From positions 806,001 to 870,000 of the forward strand of contig NZ_FNRV01000001.1 of the NCBI RefSeq assembly GCF_900105115.1: DNA of 64,000 bases, in the 5' to 3' direction. The DNA comes from Pseudomonas mohnii. Lineage in GTDB: Bacteria > Pseudomonadota > Gammaproteobacteria > Pseudomonadales > Pseudomonadaceae. The number at the start of each line of letters is the position of its first letter. The first letter of the stretch is position 1. This document shows, one piece after another, positions 34,194 through 44,117 of the stretch. The translations under genes were made by a program, and so were the position numbers. The notes under the pieces are model-generated. The model searched no databases. It saw only the letters and a list, made by a program, of their open reading frames with translations, and was not told where the DNA came from.

Positions 34194-35567
34194 ATGACCG
34201 AGCCTCTCCTCAGTTTTGACGAACTCAAGCGTGCTGCCGCTTCCGGCGAAATCGACACCGTCCTGGTGTGCATGGTCGACATGCAGGGTCGACTGGTCGG
34301 CAAGCGTTTCCAGGTCGAGTTTTTCATCGACAGCGGCCATGAAGAAACCCACTGCTGCAATTACCTGCTCGCCGACGACATCGACATGGAGCCGGTGCCC
34401 GGTTATGCCGCCGCCAGCTGGAGCAAAGGCTACGGCGACTTCGTGCTAAAGCCCGACATGAGCACCCTGCGTCGGGTGCCCTGGCTTGAATGCACGGCGC
34501 TGGTGCTCTGCGATGTGCTCGACCATCACCATCGACGGGACCTGCCGCACAGCCCCCGGGCGATCCTGAAAAAGCAGGTCGAGCGCCTGCGTGAGCGCGG
34601 CTACACCGGGATGTTCGCCTCGGAGCTGGAGTTCTACCTGTTCGACGAAAGCTACGAAGCCATCCACAAGCGCAACTACCACAAGCCGAAAACCGCCGGT
34701 CACTACATCGAGGACTACAACATCCTGCAGACCACCCGCGAAGAGCCGGTGCTGCGGGCGATTCGCAAGCACCTGCAGGCGTCCGGCATTCCCGTGGAAA
34801 ACTCCAAGGGCGAATGGGGACCGGGCCAGGAAGAAATCAACATCCGATACGCCGATGCCATGACCATGGCCGACCATCACGTCATCATCAAGCATGCCTG
34901 CAAGGAGATCGCGCAACTGCAAGGCAAGGCGATCACGTTCATGGCCAAGTGGCGCTATGACGCCGCTGGCTCCAGTAGCCACATCCACAATTCGCTGTGG
35001 GACAAGAACGCCAGGAAACCTCTTTTCTACGATGCCAAGGCCGAGTTCGGCATGTCGAAACTGATGCGTGCCTGGGTGGCCGGGCAGCTCAAATACGCCA
35101 ACGACATCACCTGCTTTCTCGCGCCCTACATCAACTCCTACAAGCGCTTTCAGGCCGGCACCTTCGCACCGACCCGCGCGGTGTGGAGCCGCGACAACCG
35201 CACCGCAGGCTTTCGCCTGTGCGCCGAGGGCAGCAAATCCATCCGCATCGAATGCCGCATTGGCGGCGCCGACCTCAACCCCTACCTGGCCTTCGCCGCG
35301 TTGATCGCGGCCGGGCTGGCGGGGATCGACGAGAAGCTCGACCTCGCCCCACCCTTCGAGGGTGATGCCTATCTCGACGAGCAACTGCCCGAAGTCTCCA
35401 AAACCTTGCGCGAGGCCAGTGCCGCCCTCCAGGGCTCAAGCATGTTGCGCGAAGCCTTCGGTGATGAAGTGATCGATCACTACGTGCACACCGCCGAATG
35501 GGAACAGAAAGAGTACGACCGGCGGGTTACCGATTGGGAATTGCAGCGCGGCTTCGAGCGCTATTGA
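34194..35567 (+). CDS. Glutamine synthetase family ligase (gamma-glutamylamine synthetase-like)
   Basis: A 457-residue GS-fold enzyme. It has the beta-Grasp N-terminus, SELEFYLFDE, the ATP and metal segment GPGQEEINIRYADA, SSHIHNSLWD and RIECRIGGADLNPYLAFAA. It lacks the regulatory adenylylation features of GlnA and resembles PuuA and GlnA3-type enzymes that join glutamate to an amine. The co-transcribed aldehyde dehydrogenase (8 bp after) and iron alcohol dehydrogenase suggest an amino-alcohol or diamine pathway. AGGA lies nine bases before ATG 34194. Confidence 0.87.
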   Translation: MTEPLLSFDELKRAAASGEIDTVLVCMVDMQGRLVGKRFQVEFFIDSGHEETHCCNYLLADDIDMEPVPGYAAASWSKGYGDFVLKPDMSTLRRVPWLECTALVLCDVLDHHHRRDLPHSPRAILKKQVERLRERGYTGMFASELEFYLFDESYEAIHKRNYHKPKTAGHYIEDYNILQTTREEPVLRAIRKHLQASGIPVENSKGEWGPGQEEINIRYADAMTMADHHVIIKHACKEIAQLQGKAITFMAKWRYDAAGSSSHIHNSLWDKNARKPLFYDAKAEFGMSKLMRAWVAGQLKYANDITCFLAPYINSYKRFQAGTFAPTRAVWSRDNRTAGFRLCAEGSKSIRIECRIGGADLNPYLAFAALIAAGLAGIDEKLDLAPPFEGDAYLDEQLPEVSKTLREASAALQGSSMLREAFGDEVIDHYVHTAEWEQKEYDRRVTDWELQRGFERY

Positions 35568-35574
35568 GACCGAC

Positions 35575-36966
35575 ATGCCTTCGACGATTCAACTGATCTC
35601 ACCGGTCGATGGCCGGGTTTACGCCGAGCGCCAGTATGCCGATGCGGCACAGATCGAACAGGCCCTGGCGGATGCCAGCGTCGCCCAGGCGCAATGGAAA
35701 CGCCGGCCACTGAGCGAACGCGCGGCTTTTTGCAGCGCGGCGGTGGACGCGATGCTGGCCATGAGAGACGAGATCGTCCCGGAGCTGGCCTGGCAAATGG
35801 GCCGGCCAGTGCGCTTCGGCGCGGGTGAGCTGCGGGGTTTCGAAGAGCGCGCGCGTTACATGATCGCCATTGCACCAGAGGCCCTGGCAGCGGTTGAACC
35901 CGCGCCCATCGCCGGTTTTCGCCGGTTGATCAAACGTGAACCACTGGGCACGGTACTGGTGATCGCGCCCTGGAATTACCCCTACCTCACCGCCGTCAAC
36001 ACGATTATCCCGGCGTTGATGGCCGGCAACGCCGTCATCCTCAAACACGCTTCGCAAACCCTGCTGGTGGGCGAACGGTTTGCCGCCGCCATGGGTCGCG
36101 CCCACTTGCCGCCAGGGCTGTTCCAGAACCTGTTGCTCGATCATGGCCAGACCACCGCGATCATTGCCAGCGGGCAGGTGCAGCAGGTTAATTTCACCGG
36201 ATCGGTTGAAGCCGGCCGGGCCATGGAAAGCGCGGCCACGGGACGCTTCCTCGGCATGGGCCTGGAACTTGGCGGCAAGGACCCTGCCTACGTGCGGGCA
36301 GACGCCGATCTCGAACAGGCGGCAGAAAACCTGGTGGACGGCAGCTTCTTCAACTCCGGGCAAAGCTGCTGCGCCGTGGAGCGCATCTATGTCGATCAAA
36401 CAATCTACCCGGCCTTTGTCGAGCGCTTCGTCGAACTGACCCGCCAGTACGTGCTCGGCAATCCACTGGACCCGGCCACCACCCTCGGTCCGCTGGTGAC
36501 GCCCGGCGCGGCGGTCTTCGTGCGTGCCCAAATCGCCGAGGCCCTGGCCCAGGGCGCCAGGAGGCTGATCGATCCACTGGCTTTTGCCGCCGACGTACCG
36601 GGCAGCGCTTACCTCGCGCCGCAGGTGCTGGTCGATGTCACCCATCACATGTCCGTCATGCGCGATGAAAGCTTTGGTCCGGTGGTCGGCATCATGCCGG
36701 TGACCGGCGACGACGAGGCGATCGCTTTGATGAACGACAGCGAGTTCGGGCTCAGCGCCTCAATCTGGACCCAGGACCTCGCCGCCGCCGAACGCCTGGG
36801 CAACGAGATCGACACCGGCACCCTGTTCATGAATCGCTGCGATTACCTGGACCCGGCCCTGGCCTGGACGGGCGTGAAGAACAGCGGGCGCGGCGTGACC
36901 CTGTCGCGGCTGGGCTACGAACACCTGACCCGCGCCAAATCCTTCCATCTGCGCCACGAGATCTGA
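35575..36966 (+). CDS. Aldehyde dehydrogenase (amine pathway)
   Basis: A 463-residue NAD(P) aldehyde dehydrogenase: N134 in APWNYPY, E231 in LELGGKDP and catalytic C265 in NSGQSCCAVER. It starts 8 bp after the glutamine-synthetase-like gene and ends 4 bp before the alcohol dehydrogenase gene, so the three are one operon. A gamma-glutamyl aldehyde is a reasonable substrate. Confidence 0.88.
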   Translation: MPSTIQLISPVDGRVYAERQYADAAQIEQALADASVAQAQWKRRPLSERAAFCSAAVDAMLAMRDEIVPELAWQMGRPVRFGAGELRGFEERARYMIAIAPEALAAVEPAPIAGFRRLIKREPLGTVLVIAPWNYPYLTAVNTIIPALMAGNAVILKHASQTLLVGERFAAAMGRAHLPPGLFQNLLLDHGQTTAIIASGQVQQVNFTGSVEAGRAMESAATGRFLGMGLELGGKDPAYVRADADLEQAAENLVDGSFFNSGQSCCAVERIYVDQTIYPAFVERFVELTRQYVLGNPLDPATTLGPLVTPGAAVFVRAQIAEALAQGARRLIDPLAFAADVPGSAYLAPQVLVDVTHHMSVMRDESFGPVVGIMPVTGDDEAIALMNDSEFGLSASIWTQDLAAAERLGNEIDTGTLFMNRCDYLDPALAWTGVKNSGRGVTLSRLGYEHLTRAKSFHLRHEI

Positions 36967-36969
36967 GCC

Positions 36970-38130
36970 ATGAGCCTGACCGGAAACTGGAACTACCCCA
37001 CGAGCATTCGCTTTGGTGTCGGCCGCATCGCCGAGCTGGCCGAGGTTTGCCGCAGCCAGGGGATCCTGCGACCGCTGCTGGTGACCGACAGTGGCCTGGC
37101 GCGAGCACCGATCACCACGGCGACCCTCGATGCCCTGCGCGCCGACGGCCTCGCTGTGGCGCTGTTCTGCGACCTCAAGCCCAACCCGGTCGAAGCCAAC
37201 CTGGCCGGCGGGCTCGACGCCTGGCGCGCCGGCAAACACGACGGTGTGATCGCCTTCGGCGGTGGCAGCGGCCTGGACATGGGCAAGCTCATTGCGTTCA
37301 TGAGCGGCCAGACCCGCCCGGTCTGGGATTTCGAAGACATCGGCGACTACTGGACCCGCGCCGATGAAAGCCGCATCGCCCCGATCATCGCGGTGCCGAC
37401 CACAGCGGGTACAGGTTCTGAAGTGGGCCGTGCGGCGGTGATCATCGACGAAGCAAGCCACACCAAACGGATCATCTTCCATCCGAAAATGATGCCCCGC
37501 GTAGTCATCAGTGACCCGGCCATGACCGTCGGCATGCCGGCCAAAGTCACCGCCGGTACCGGCATGGATGCCTTGGCGCACTGTCTGGAGGCGTACTGTG
37601 CGCCGGGATTCCACCCCATGGCCGATGGCATCGCGGTCGAAGGCATGCGCCTGGTGACCAACGCACTGGTGAGGGCCGTGCACACCCCTTCGGACCTCGA
37701 CGCGCGCGGGCAAATGCTCGCGGCCGCAGCGATGGGGGCCACCGCCTTCCAGAAAGGCCTGGGAGGCATGCACGCCCTCGCCCATCCGATTGGTGCGTTG
37801 TACGACACCCATCACGGCATGACCAACGCCACCCTGATGCCCTACGTGCTGAAATTCAATCGCCCGGCCATTGAAGAGCGCATCACGCGTCTGGCCGCTT
37901 ATTTGCGTTTGCCTTCCCCGGGCTTCGACAGCTTTCTGGCCTTCGTCCTCAAATTGCGCAAGGACATCGGCGTGCCGCACAGCCTGTTTGAGCTGGGGGT
38001 GGACGATAAACAAGCCGACCTGATCGCGGACATGGCCGTTGTCGATCCATCGGCCGGCGGCAACCCGCTGCCGATGACCCGGGCCGGCGCGGCGGAAATT
38101 TTCGACGCAGCCTTCCACGGCCGTCTGTAG
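36970..38130 (+). CDS. Iron-containing alcohol dehydrogenase
   Basis: A 386-residue group III alcohol dehydrogenase. GGGSGLDMGK binds the nucleotide. Metal ligands are expected in MDALAHCLEAY and in GGMHALAHPIGALYDTHHG, which supplies the clustered histidines. It is the third gene of the ligase/aldehyde/alcohol dehydrogenase operon and would produce the aldehyde oxidised by its neighbour. Its last two codons, CTG TAG, lie inside the left end of a REP doublet, so the C-terminus was probably set by the repeat. Confidence 0.88.
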   Translation: MSLTGNWNYPTSIRFGVGRIAELAEVCRSQGILRPLLVTDSGLARAPITTATLDALRADGLAVALFCDLKPNPVEANLAGGLDAWRAGKHDGVIAFGGGSGLDMGKLIAFMSGQTRPVWDFEDIGDYWTRADESRIAPIIAVPTTAGTGSEVGRAAVIIDEASHTKRIIFHPKMMPRVVISDPAMTVGMPAKVTAGTGMDALAHCLEAYCAPGFHPMADGIAVEGMRLVTNALVRAVHTPSDLDARGQMLAAAAMGATAFQKGLGGMHALAHPIGALYDTHHGMTNATLMPYVLKFNRPAIEERITRLAAYLRLPSPGFDSFLAFVLKLRKDIGVPHSLFELGVDDKQADLIADMAVVDPSAGGNPLPMTRAGAAEIFDAAFHGRL

Positions 38131-38240
38131 GAGCGAGCCGGCTCCGGGCGGCGTTCCGACGATGGGCGTTAACGATGACGCGTGCTTTCTGGATAAACGC
38201 GGCGCCCTTGAGGCCATCGCGAGCGGGCTCGCTCCTACAG
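38125..38240. repeat. REP doublet overlapping the alcohol dehydrogenase stop
   Basis: CTGTAGGAGCGAGCCGGCTC begins inside the coding sequence and AGCGGGCTCGCTCCTACAG closes it. A single arm-like remnant, AGTAGGAGCTGGCT, follows at about 38285-38298. Confidence 0.82.
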
Positions 38241-38422
38241 TCTGATTTCAATGACCACGAAACCCGCGACCGGCAACGATCCCCAGTAGGAGCTGGCTCT
38301 GCGTTTTTTGCGAACTTCAATGCGATCACCTGAAGGTTTCGTCTACCCTCACAAAGCGCCCTGCAGCAATCCACTGGCAACGGCGCATCGTCACTCTTCC
38401 GTTAATGCACCGGAGAACCTCC

Positions 38423-39274
38423 ATGCTCAAGCGTACCCTGGCATTGGCCGTCGGCTTGACCCTGTCTGTCTGCACCCTGCTGGCCCACGCTGCCGACACC
38501 TTGAAAGTCAGCGCCATTCCTGACGAAGCCCCGACCGAACTGCTGCGCAAGTTCAAGCCTTTGGGTGCCTATCTGGAGCAAAAACTGGGGATGAAGGTCG
38601 AGTTCGTGCCGGTCAGCGACTATCCGGCGGTGGTCGAGGCGCTGGCCACCGACCGCATCGATCTGGCCTGGCTCGGTGGCTTTACGTTCGTGCAGGCGCG
38701 CCTGAAAACCGGCAACGCAATACCACTGGTACAGCGTGAGCAGGACGCCCAGTTCACCAGCAAATTTATCACCGCCGACCCGGCCGTCAAATCCCTGGCC
38801 GATCTCAAGGGCAAGAGCTTTGCCTTTGGTTCGGTGTCTTCGACCTCGGGCAGCCTGATGCCGCGCTATTTCATGCTCAAGGATGGCATCAAGCCGGAAA
38901 CGTATTTCAGCCGCGTCGGCTACTCCGGTGCCCATGACGCCACGGTGGCCTGGGTCCAGGCCAGCAAGGTCGATGCCGGGGTGTTGAACGCCAGCGTCTG
39001 GGAAAAACTGGTGGCGGCCGGCAAGGTCGACACCACCAAGGTCAGGGTGTTTGCCACCACCCCGGCCTACTTCGATTACAACTGGACCGTGCGCGGAACC
39101 CTCGACCCGGCCCTCGCAGCGAAGATCAAGGCCGCCTTCCTCGCCCTCGACCCGACGAAACCGGCGGACAAGGAGATTCTCGATCTGCAAGCCGCCAGCC
39201 GCTTCATCGAAACCAAGCCCGAAAACTACAAGGGCATCGAGGAAGCCGCACGCGCCGCCGACCTGCTCAAATGA
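38423..39274 (+). CDS. PhnD-like periplasmic binding protein
   Basis: A 283-residue phosphate/phosphonate-binding (PhnD) family protein with a signal peptide ([17 protein letters not shown]..., cut near LLAHA-AD). The mature domain starts with [19 protein letters not shown] and contains [13 protein letters not shown], the oxyanion-binding pattern of the family. The operon (ATPase and two permeases) is complete for transport, but no phosphonate-degrading gene is near; selenate, phosphite or another oxyanion is possible. CGGAG is 8 bases before the ATG. Confidence 0.85.
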   Translation: MLKRTLALAVGLTLSVCTLLAHAADTLKVSAIPDEAPTELLRKFKPLGAYLEQKLGMKVEFVPVSDYPAVVEALATDRIDLAWLGGFTFVQARLKTGNAIPLVQREQDAQFTSKFITADPAVKSLADLKGKSFAFGSVSSTSGSLMPRYFMLKDGIKPETYFSRVGYSGAHDATVAWVQASKVDAGVLNASVWEKLVAAGKVDTTKVRVFATTPAYFDYNWTVRGTLDPALAAKIKAAFLALDPTKPADKEILDLQAASRFIETKPENYKGIEEAARAADLLK

Positions 39275-40068
39275 CATTGCACTTGAGTGGCGTCAGCCTG
39301 ACCCACAGCAACGGCGTCCATGCCTTGCGGGGCCTGGACCTGCACATCGGCGCCAACGAACAGGTGGCGATCATCGGCCCGTCCGGCGCCGGCAAGTCGA
39401 GCCTGCTCAACCTGCTGGCCACCGCGCTGCGACCCAGCAGTGGCGAATTGCAAGTGCTGGGCGAACGGGCCTGGCAGCTGTCCGCCCGGCAGCGTCAGCG
39501 CCTGCGCGCGCGCATCGGCCTGGTGCATCAAGCGCCCCCGCTGCCGCCCCGCCAGCGCGTGGTCACGGCGGTACTGGCCGGGAAGATCGGTCAGTGGGGC
39601 CTGGGCAAAAGCCTGCTGAACCTGGTGCATCCGCTGGACATTCCCGGCGCTCGCGCGGCGTTGACCCGGCTGGACCTGAGCGACAAATTGTTCACGCAAT
39701 GCCAGCAATTGTCCGGTGGTCAGTTGCAGCGCGTGGGCATCGCCCGCGTGCTGTATCAAGCGCCCGAGGTGCTGCTCGCCGATGAGCCGGTGTCGGCCAT
39801 GGACCCGGTGCTGGCCGAGCACACGCTGTCGGTCCTCTGCCGTCATGCCCGCGAACACAACGTCACCCTGGTCGCCAGCCTGCATGCGGTGGAACTGGCG
39901 CTGGCGCACTTTTCTCGGATCATCGGCTTGCGCGACGGACAGATCCTGTTCGACCTGCCGGCCAGCCAGGTCGACCGCGATCTGCTCGACAAGCTCTACG
40001 CCAACGAGCAACTGCAAGTCTCCCCGGTTGCTCCGCCGCCCTTGAGCGTGCAGATACCCCGATGCTGA
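39271..40068 (+). CDS. PhnC-like ABC transporter ATPase
   Basis: A 265-residue ATPase with Walker [10 protein letters not shown], signature [15 protein letters not shown] and Walker [13 protein letters not shown]. It overlaps the binding-protein gene by 4 bp and the first permease by 7 bp, so the oxyanion transporter genes are tightly coupled. It powers uptake through the two PhnE-like permeases. Confidence 0.9.
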   Translation: MTLHLSGVSLTHSNGVHALRGLDLHIGANEQVAIIGPSGAGKSSLLNLLATALRPSSGELQVLGERAWQLSARQRQRLRARIGLVHQAPPLPPRQRVVTAVLAGKIGQWGLGKSLLNLVHPLDIPGARAALTRLDLSDKLFTQCQQLSGGQLQRVGIARVLYQAPEVLLADEPVSAMDPVLAEHTLSVLCRHAREHNVTLVASLHAVELALAHFSRIIGLRDGQILFDLPASQVDRDLLDKLYANEQLQVSPVAPPPLSVQIPRC

Positions 40069-40889
40069 CGCGTGACAACCGCGACCCCGCCGCCGGGCCG
40101 CGCCTGCTGCTCAGCCTGCTGGCGATTGCCCTGTTGTGGCCGGGCATCCACTTCAGCGAGCTGGACCTGAGCGTGCTGCTGGCGGGTGACAGTCAGAGCG
40201 AGATAGGCCGTTTCGTCTCCGCCTTCTGGCCTCCGGCCCACGGCGAAGAATTCCTTGAGCTATTAGTGCAAGCGACCTTACAGACCCTGGCCATCGCCAC
40301 GGCGGGCTTGGCCCTGGCCTTGCTGTTGGCCGTCCCCGCCAGCCTGCTGGCCAGTCGGGCGCTGTCGCTGTCGGCGGCGTCCCGTGCCGGACGCCCGAGC
40401 CCCTGGGCTCAATTGCTGCGCTGGCCGGTGCGCGGCTTATTGATCTTCCTGCGCAGCGTGCCGGAAATCGTCTGGGCCCTGTTGTTCGTGCGTGCCGTCG
40501 GCCTTGGCCCCACGGCCGGGGTGCTGGCCATCGCCATCACCTACAGCGGCATGCTGGGCAAGGTCTACGCGGAGATTTTCGAGTCGGTCGACCAGCGCCC
40601 GGCCCACGCGTTGCTGCAAGCGGGCAGTGGCCGGCTCGCGGCGTTTGCCTACGGGATCTTGCCCAATGTCGCGGCGGAGTTGCTGTCGTACACGGTGTAT
40701 CGCTGGGAATGCGCGATTCGCGCCTCGGTGGTGATGGGTTTCGTCGGCGCCGGTGGCCTGGGCCAGCAGATGGATCTGTCGCTGCGCATGTTCGCCAGCG
40801 GTGAAGTCGCCAGCCTGTTGCTGACGTTCCTCGTGCTGGTCCTGCTTGCCGATCAACTCAGTCGCCTGCTGCGCTGGAGGCTGGCATGA
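40062..40889 (+). CDS. PhnE-like ABC permease 1
   Basis: A 275-residue permease with five or six membrane segments. The domain includes [21 protein letters not shown] and the EAA-like loop [20 protein letters not shown]. It forms a heterodimer with the next gene product, which is smaller but clearly homologous. The C-terminal [16 protein letters not shown] matches PhnE proteins. Confidence 0.88.
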   Translation: MLTRDNRDPAAGPRLLLSLLAIALLWPGIHFSELDLSVLLAGDSQSEIGRFVSAFWPPAHGEEFLELLVQATLQTLAIATAGLALALLLAVPASLLASRALSLSAASRAGRPSPWAQLLRWPVRGLLIFLRSVPEIVWALLFVRAVGLGPTAGVLAIAITYSGMLGKVYAEIFESVDQRPAHALLQAGSGRLAAFAYGILPNVAAELLSYTVYRWECAIRASVVMGFVGAGGLGQQMDLSLRMFASGEVASLLLTFLVLVLLADQLSRLLRWRLA

Positions 40890-41653
40890 ATCGCCTGATC
40901 AATCTGGCGCTGCTCCTGGGCATCGGCGCCGCCATCGTCGCTTCATTCAGCTACCTGGGCATCGACCTCGGCGAATTGGGCGCCAGCGGCAATCTGAAAC
41001 AGATGGGCGCCTACGCGCAGCGATTTCTCAGCCCGGACCTGAGCGCAAGTCATCTGCAAGCCATCGGCCGTGGCGCCCTGGAAACCATCGCCATGTCAGC
41101 CTTGGGCACCCTGCTCGCGGCGGTGTTCGGCCTGCTGTTGGCATTGCCCGCCGCCGGGCGCTTCGGCTGGCCGTTCAAAAGCGCTTCGCGCCTGCTGCTC
41201 AATGCCCTGCGTGCGGTGCCGGAGCTGGTATGGGCGGCGCTGATGGTGCTGGCCGCCGGGCTCGGCCCGAACGCCGGGACCCTGGCGTTGGCGCTGCACA
41301 CCACCGGCGTGCTCGGTCGCCTGTTCGCCGAAGCGCTGGAAAACACCCCGCCACAACCGGCCGAGGCGATTCGCCTGCAAGGCGGCAATGCGCTGTGGGC
41401 GTTCTGTTACGGCACCCTGCCCAACCTGCTGCCGCAACTGCTGGCCTACATCCTGTACCGCTGGGAGAACAATATCCGCATGGCCAGTGTGCTGGGTTTC
41501 GTCGGTGCGGGCGGTCTGGGGCAGATGCTGTATGTCAGCCTCAGCCTGTTCCAGGAAGCGCAGGCCAGCACGGTGATTCTGGCCATGCTGTTGCTGGTGT
41601 TCGCCGTCGATTCGCTGAGCAGCTGGAGTCGCCAACGCTGGGTCAAGGCCTGA
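40886..41653 (+). CDS. PhnE-like ABC permease 2
   Basis: A 255-residue paralogue of the preceding permease (shared LRAVPELVWAALMV and [16 protein letters not shown]). It overlaps that gene by 4 bp. It is the last gene of the oxyanion importer operon; a short 166-bp gap without recognisable features separates it from the convergent nucleotidyltransferase gene. Confidence 0.88.
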   Translation: MNRLINLALLLGIGAAIVASFSYLGIDLGELGASGNLKQMGAYAQRFLSPDLSASHLQAIGRGALETIAMSALGTLLAAVFGLLLALPAAGRFGWPFKSASRLLLNALRAVPELVWAALMVLAAGLGPNAGTLALALHTTGVLGRLFAEALENTPPQPAEAIRLQGGNALWAFCYGTLPNLLPQLLAYILYRWENNIRMASVLGFVGAGGLGQMLYVSLSLFQEAQASTVILAMLLLVFAVDSLSSWSRQRWVKA

Positions 41654-41819
41654 GTTCAGGCTTCGCTGTTTTTGCTGACGCCGGTGATTTGCCGGTTCCA
41701 GACCGTCTCGTATTGGGCGGTCTGGATAATCGATAACACCGGCCTCGGGGTCACCAGCGCGCGGCAATGACTGCCCGGCATCCGCACGGAGTTGCAACGA
41801 AGGCCTGGGCCGCCCGCGC

Positions 41820-42581
41820 CTACAGGTTTGCCTGGCGCTGCCGGTAAATCCGTTCGGCGGCAAGCAGTTGTTCGCGGTCATTGACCCCGCGCACATCGTC
41901 CTCCTCCACTTCCACCGCCGTCACCGGCAAACCGGCACCGTTGGCCACGGTCACGACATCGGTCAGGTAATACTCGCCCTGGGCGTTTTGCTTGCCGATG
42001 CGTTCCAGCAGCCAGAGACAGCTGTCGGCGCGCAGGCCCATGACCCCGCCGTTGCAGAAGCTGACTTGCAACTCCTCTGCACTGGCGTCCTTGGCCTCGC
42101 GGATAGCCCGCAAATGGCCGTCCTCCACCAGCAAGCGTCCGTAGGGTCCAGGCTGATCGGTGTAAAACCCGGCGACTGCCACCGCCGCGCCATCGATCAA
42201 GGCCTGACGCAACCGCGAAAGCGTCTGCGCACTGATCAGCGGTGAGTCTCCGAACAGCACCAACACACAGCCCTGCTCGTGGGCCTGCAAGGCTCCACGG
42301 GCGGCGAGCAGTGCGTGGGCGGTACCCAACTGTTCATGCTGAGTAAACAGCCGCGCGGTCGGTGCCGCCTGTCGCAGGTAGTCGGCCACGACAGGCCCAC
42401 CCGCACCGAGTACCACTGCCACCTGCTCGATGCCGGCGGCCTCGACCGCCGCCAGCACATGGCCGAGCAGCGGTCGATCGCCCACCGCGTGCATGACCTT
42501 CGGCAGCGACGACCGCATGCGAGTGCCCTGCCCGGCGGCGAGAATCACCGCCAGGGTCGGCCAGCCAACGTTGTCCGTCAT
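41820..42581 (-). CDS. Sugar-1-phosphate nucleotidyltransferase (GlmU N-domain/MurU-like)
   Basis: A 253-residue nucleotidyltransferase. Signature LAAGQGTRMRSSLPK spans residues 14-28 and the metal-binding GDSPL follows near 100. It ends where the hexapeptide acetyltransferase domain of GlmU would start, so it is a stand-alone uridylyltransferase-like enzyme. A kinase of the AmgK type lies two genes upstream in the same operon, like the AmgK/MurU pair of cell-wall recycling, which makes UDP-MurNAc. Here the pair sits with glycosyltransferases, so it may prepare the sugar donor. A cytidylyltransferase (LicC-like) role is an alternative. Confidence 0.8.
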   Translation of the reverse strand: MTDNVGWPTLAVILAAGQGTRMRSSLPKVMHAVGDRPLLGHVLAAVEAAGIEQVAVVLGAGGPVVADYLRQAAPTARLFTQHEQLGTAHALLAARGALQAHEQGCVLVLFGDSPLISAQTLSRLRQALIDGAAVAVAGFYTDQPGPYGRLLVEDGHLRAIREAKDASAEELQVSFCNGGVMGLRADSCLWLLERIGKQNAQGEYYLTDVVTVANGAGLPVTAVEVEEDDVRGVNDREQLLAAERIYRQRQANL

Positions 42582-42608
42582 GACAAATCCCCCCAATGCG
42601 TCAACGCC

Positions 42609-44117
42609 TCACGCCGGATCGCGATAGAACACATCGTCGGCATACGGATACCACCAGTCCTGGATCTTCGGCTGATGATCGATGATGACCATTTTCGAGC
42701 GGCGGAACGCTTCCAGTCCCTGACGTCCCAACTCGCGCCCCAGGCCGGACATCTTCCAGCCACCAAACGGCAGCGCGTCGTTGTCGATCAACGGGTTGTT
42801 GACCCAGACCATCCCCGACTCCAGGCGATCGGCGGCCTCCATCGCTTCGGCAAGGTCGGTGGTGAACAACGAAGCACCCAGGCCAAACGGCGAGTCGTTG
42901 GCCAAGCGCACGGCTTCGTCGAAATCGTTGACACGACAGATCGCCGCCACCGGGCCAAAACACTCCTCCTTAAGGATCGCCATGTCACCGGTGACGCCGG
43001 TCAGAATGGTCGGTTCATAGAACCAGCCGACGCTGTGCTGTGGCGGTATACGCCCGCCACAAACCAGCGTCGCGCCCTTGGCCAGGGCGTCGTCGACCAG
43101 GCGCATGACTTTGTTGCGCGCCGCCTCGCTGACCATCGGCCCGATTTCCGTACGCTCCAGGCCATGGCCGATGCGCAAGGCGCGGGTACGCTCGGCAAAC
43201 TTCGCGACAAACGCGTCGTGGATCTCATCGACCACGTAGAAGCGTTCCGCCGAGGTGCAGATCTGTCCGCTCAGATGGAACGCGGCGGTCACGGCGCCCG
43301 CAGCGGCCACCTCCAGCGGCGCGTGTCGGGAGACGATCAACGGGTCGCTGCCCCCGGCCTCGATCACACAGGGTTTCATCTGCTGCGCGCACGCCACTGC
43401 AACAGCCTGGCCAGCGGCGACGCTGCCGGTAAAGGCCACGGCGTGGGTCTGCGCTGACTTCACCAGTAACTGCGCGGTGGCGGCATCGCCCGGCACGCAA
43501 GACATCAGCCCCGGCAGCAGTGAGGTGAAATGCTCCATGAACTTGAGGGTGCACAAGGTCGTGGCTTCCGCCGGCTTGACGATGCAGGCGTTGCCCGCCG
43601 CCAGCGAGGCAGCGACCGTCCAGCACATCAGCAGGATCGGAAAATTGAACGGCATGATGTGCACGCTGACACCGTAGGGCTCGTAGCGCACATGCTGGAA
43701 AGAACCGATCTGCGTGGTGCCGGCGACCTTGCCCGCATCGTCCCGGGCCATTTCCGCGTAATAGCGAAAGATCGGCGCGCAGTTGGCCAGCTCACCCATG
43801 GCCTCGGGAAACGGCTTGCCCATTTCCAGGGTCATCAAGCGTGCGACTTCACGGTTGCAGGCCACGTCCTGCTCAATCGCATTGGCCAGTTGATGCAGGC
43901 GTGCGGCGCGGCTTTTCGCATCGACCAGGCGCCAGTGTTTTTGCGCGGCGGTTGCGGCATCGATGGCCGCCTGAACATCGGTTTCGTCGCACAGGCCAAC
44001 CTGCCCGACCGGTTGCAGGGTCGCCGGGTCCAGCACCTGGCGCACCCGCGCGCTGGTCAGTGGCAGGTATTCGGCGTTGATGAAGCGTGAGGCGGTGTCA
44101 GTGTTGAACGTGGCCAT
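42609..44117 (-). CDS. NAD(P)-dependent aldehyde dehydrogenase
   Basis: A 502-residue aldehyde dehydrogenase with N158 (MPFNFPILL), E253 (VIEAGGSDPL, variant of LELGG) and catalytic C287 (LSGQICTSAERF). AAGGA lies before the ATG. Its start overlaps the kinase gene's end by 20 bp; the nucleotidyltransferase follows 27 bp later. The closest common relatives are succinate-semialdehyde and aminobutyraldehyde dehydrogenases. In context it would oxidise an aldehyde made by the FAD oxidase encoded at 53784 on the divergent strand. Confidence 0.88.
   Translation of the reverse strand: MATFNTDTASRFINAEYLPLTSARVRQVLDPATLQPVGQVGLCDETDVQAAIDAATAAQKHWRLVDAKSRAARLHQLANAIEQDVACNREVARLMTLEMGKPFPEAMGELANCAPIFRYYAEMARDDAGKVAGTTQIGSFQHVRYEPYGVSVHIMPFNFPILLMCWTVAASLAAGNACIVKPAEATTLCTLKFMEHFTSLLPGLMSCVPGDAATAQLLVKSAQTHAVAFTGSVAAGQAVAVACAQQMKPCVIEAGGSDPLIVSRHAPLEVAAAGAVTAAFHLSGQICTSAERFYVVDEIHDAFVAKFAERTRALRIGHGLERTEIGPMVSEAARNKVMRLVDDALAKGATLVCGGRIPPQHSVGWFYEPTILTGVTGDMAILKEECFGPVAAICRVNDFDEAVRLANDSPFGLGASLFTTDLAEAMEAADRLESGMVWVNNPLIDNDALPFGGWKMSGLGRELGRQGLEAFRRSKMVIIDHQPKIQDWWYPYADDVFYRDPA

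Noticed and set aside
34194..35567. Housekeeping glutamine synthetase GlnA
   Set aside because: Operon with aldehyde and alcohol dehydrogenases and lack of the GlnA adenylylation region point to an amine ligase.
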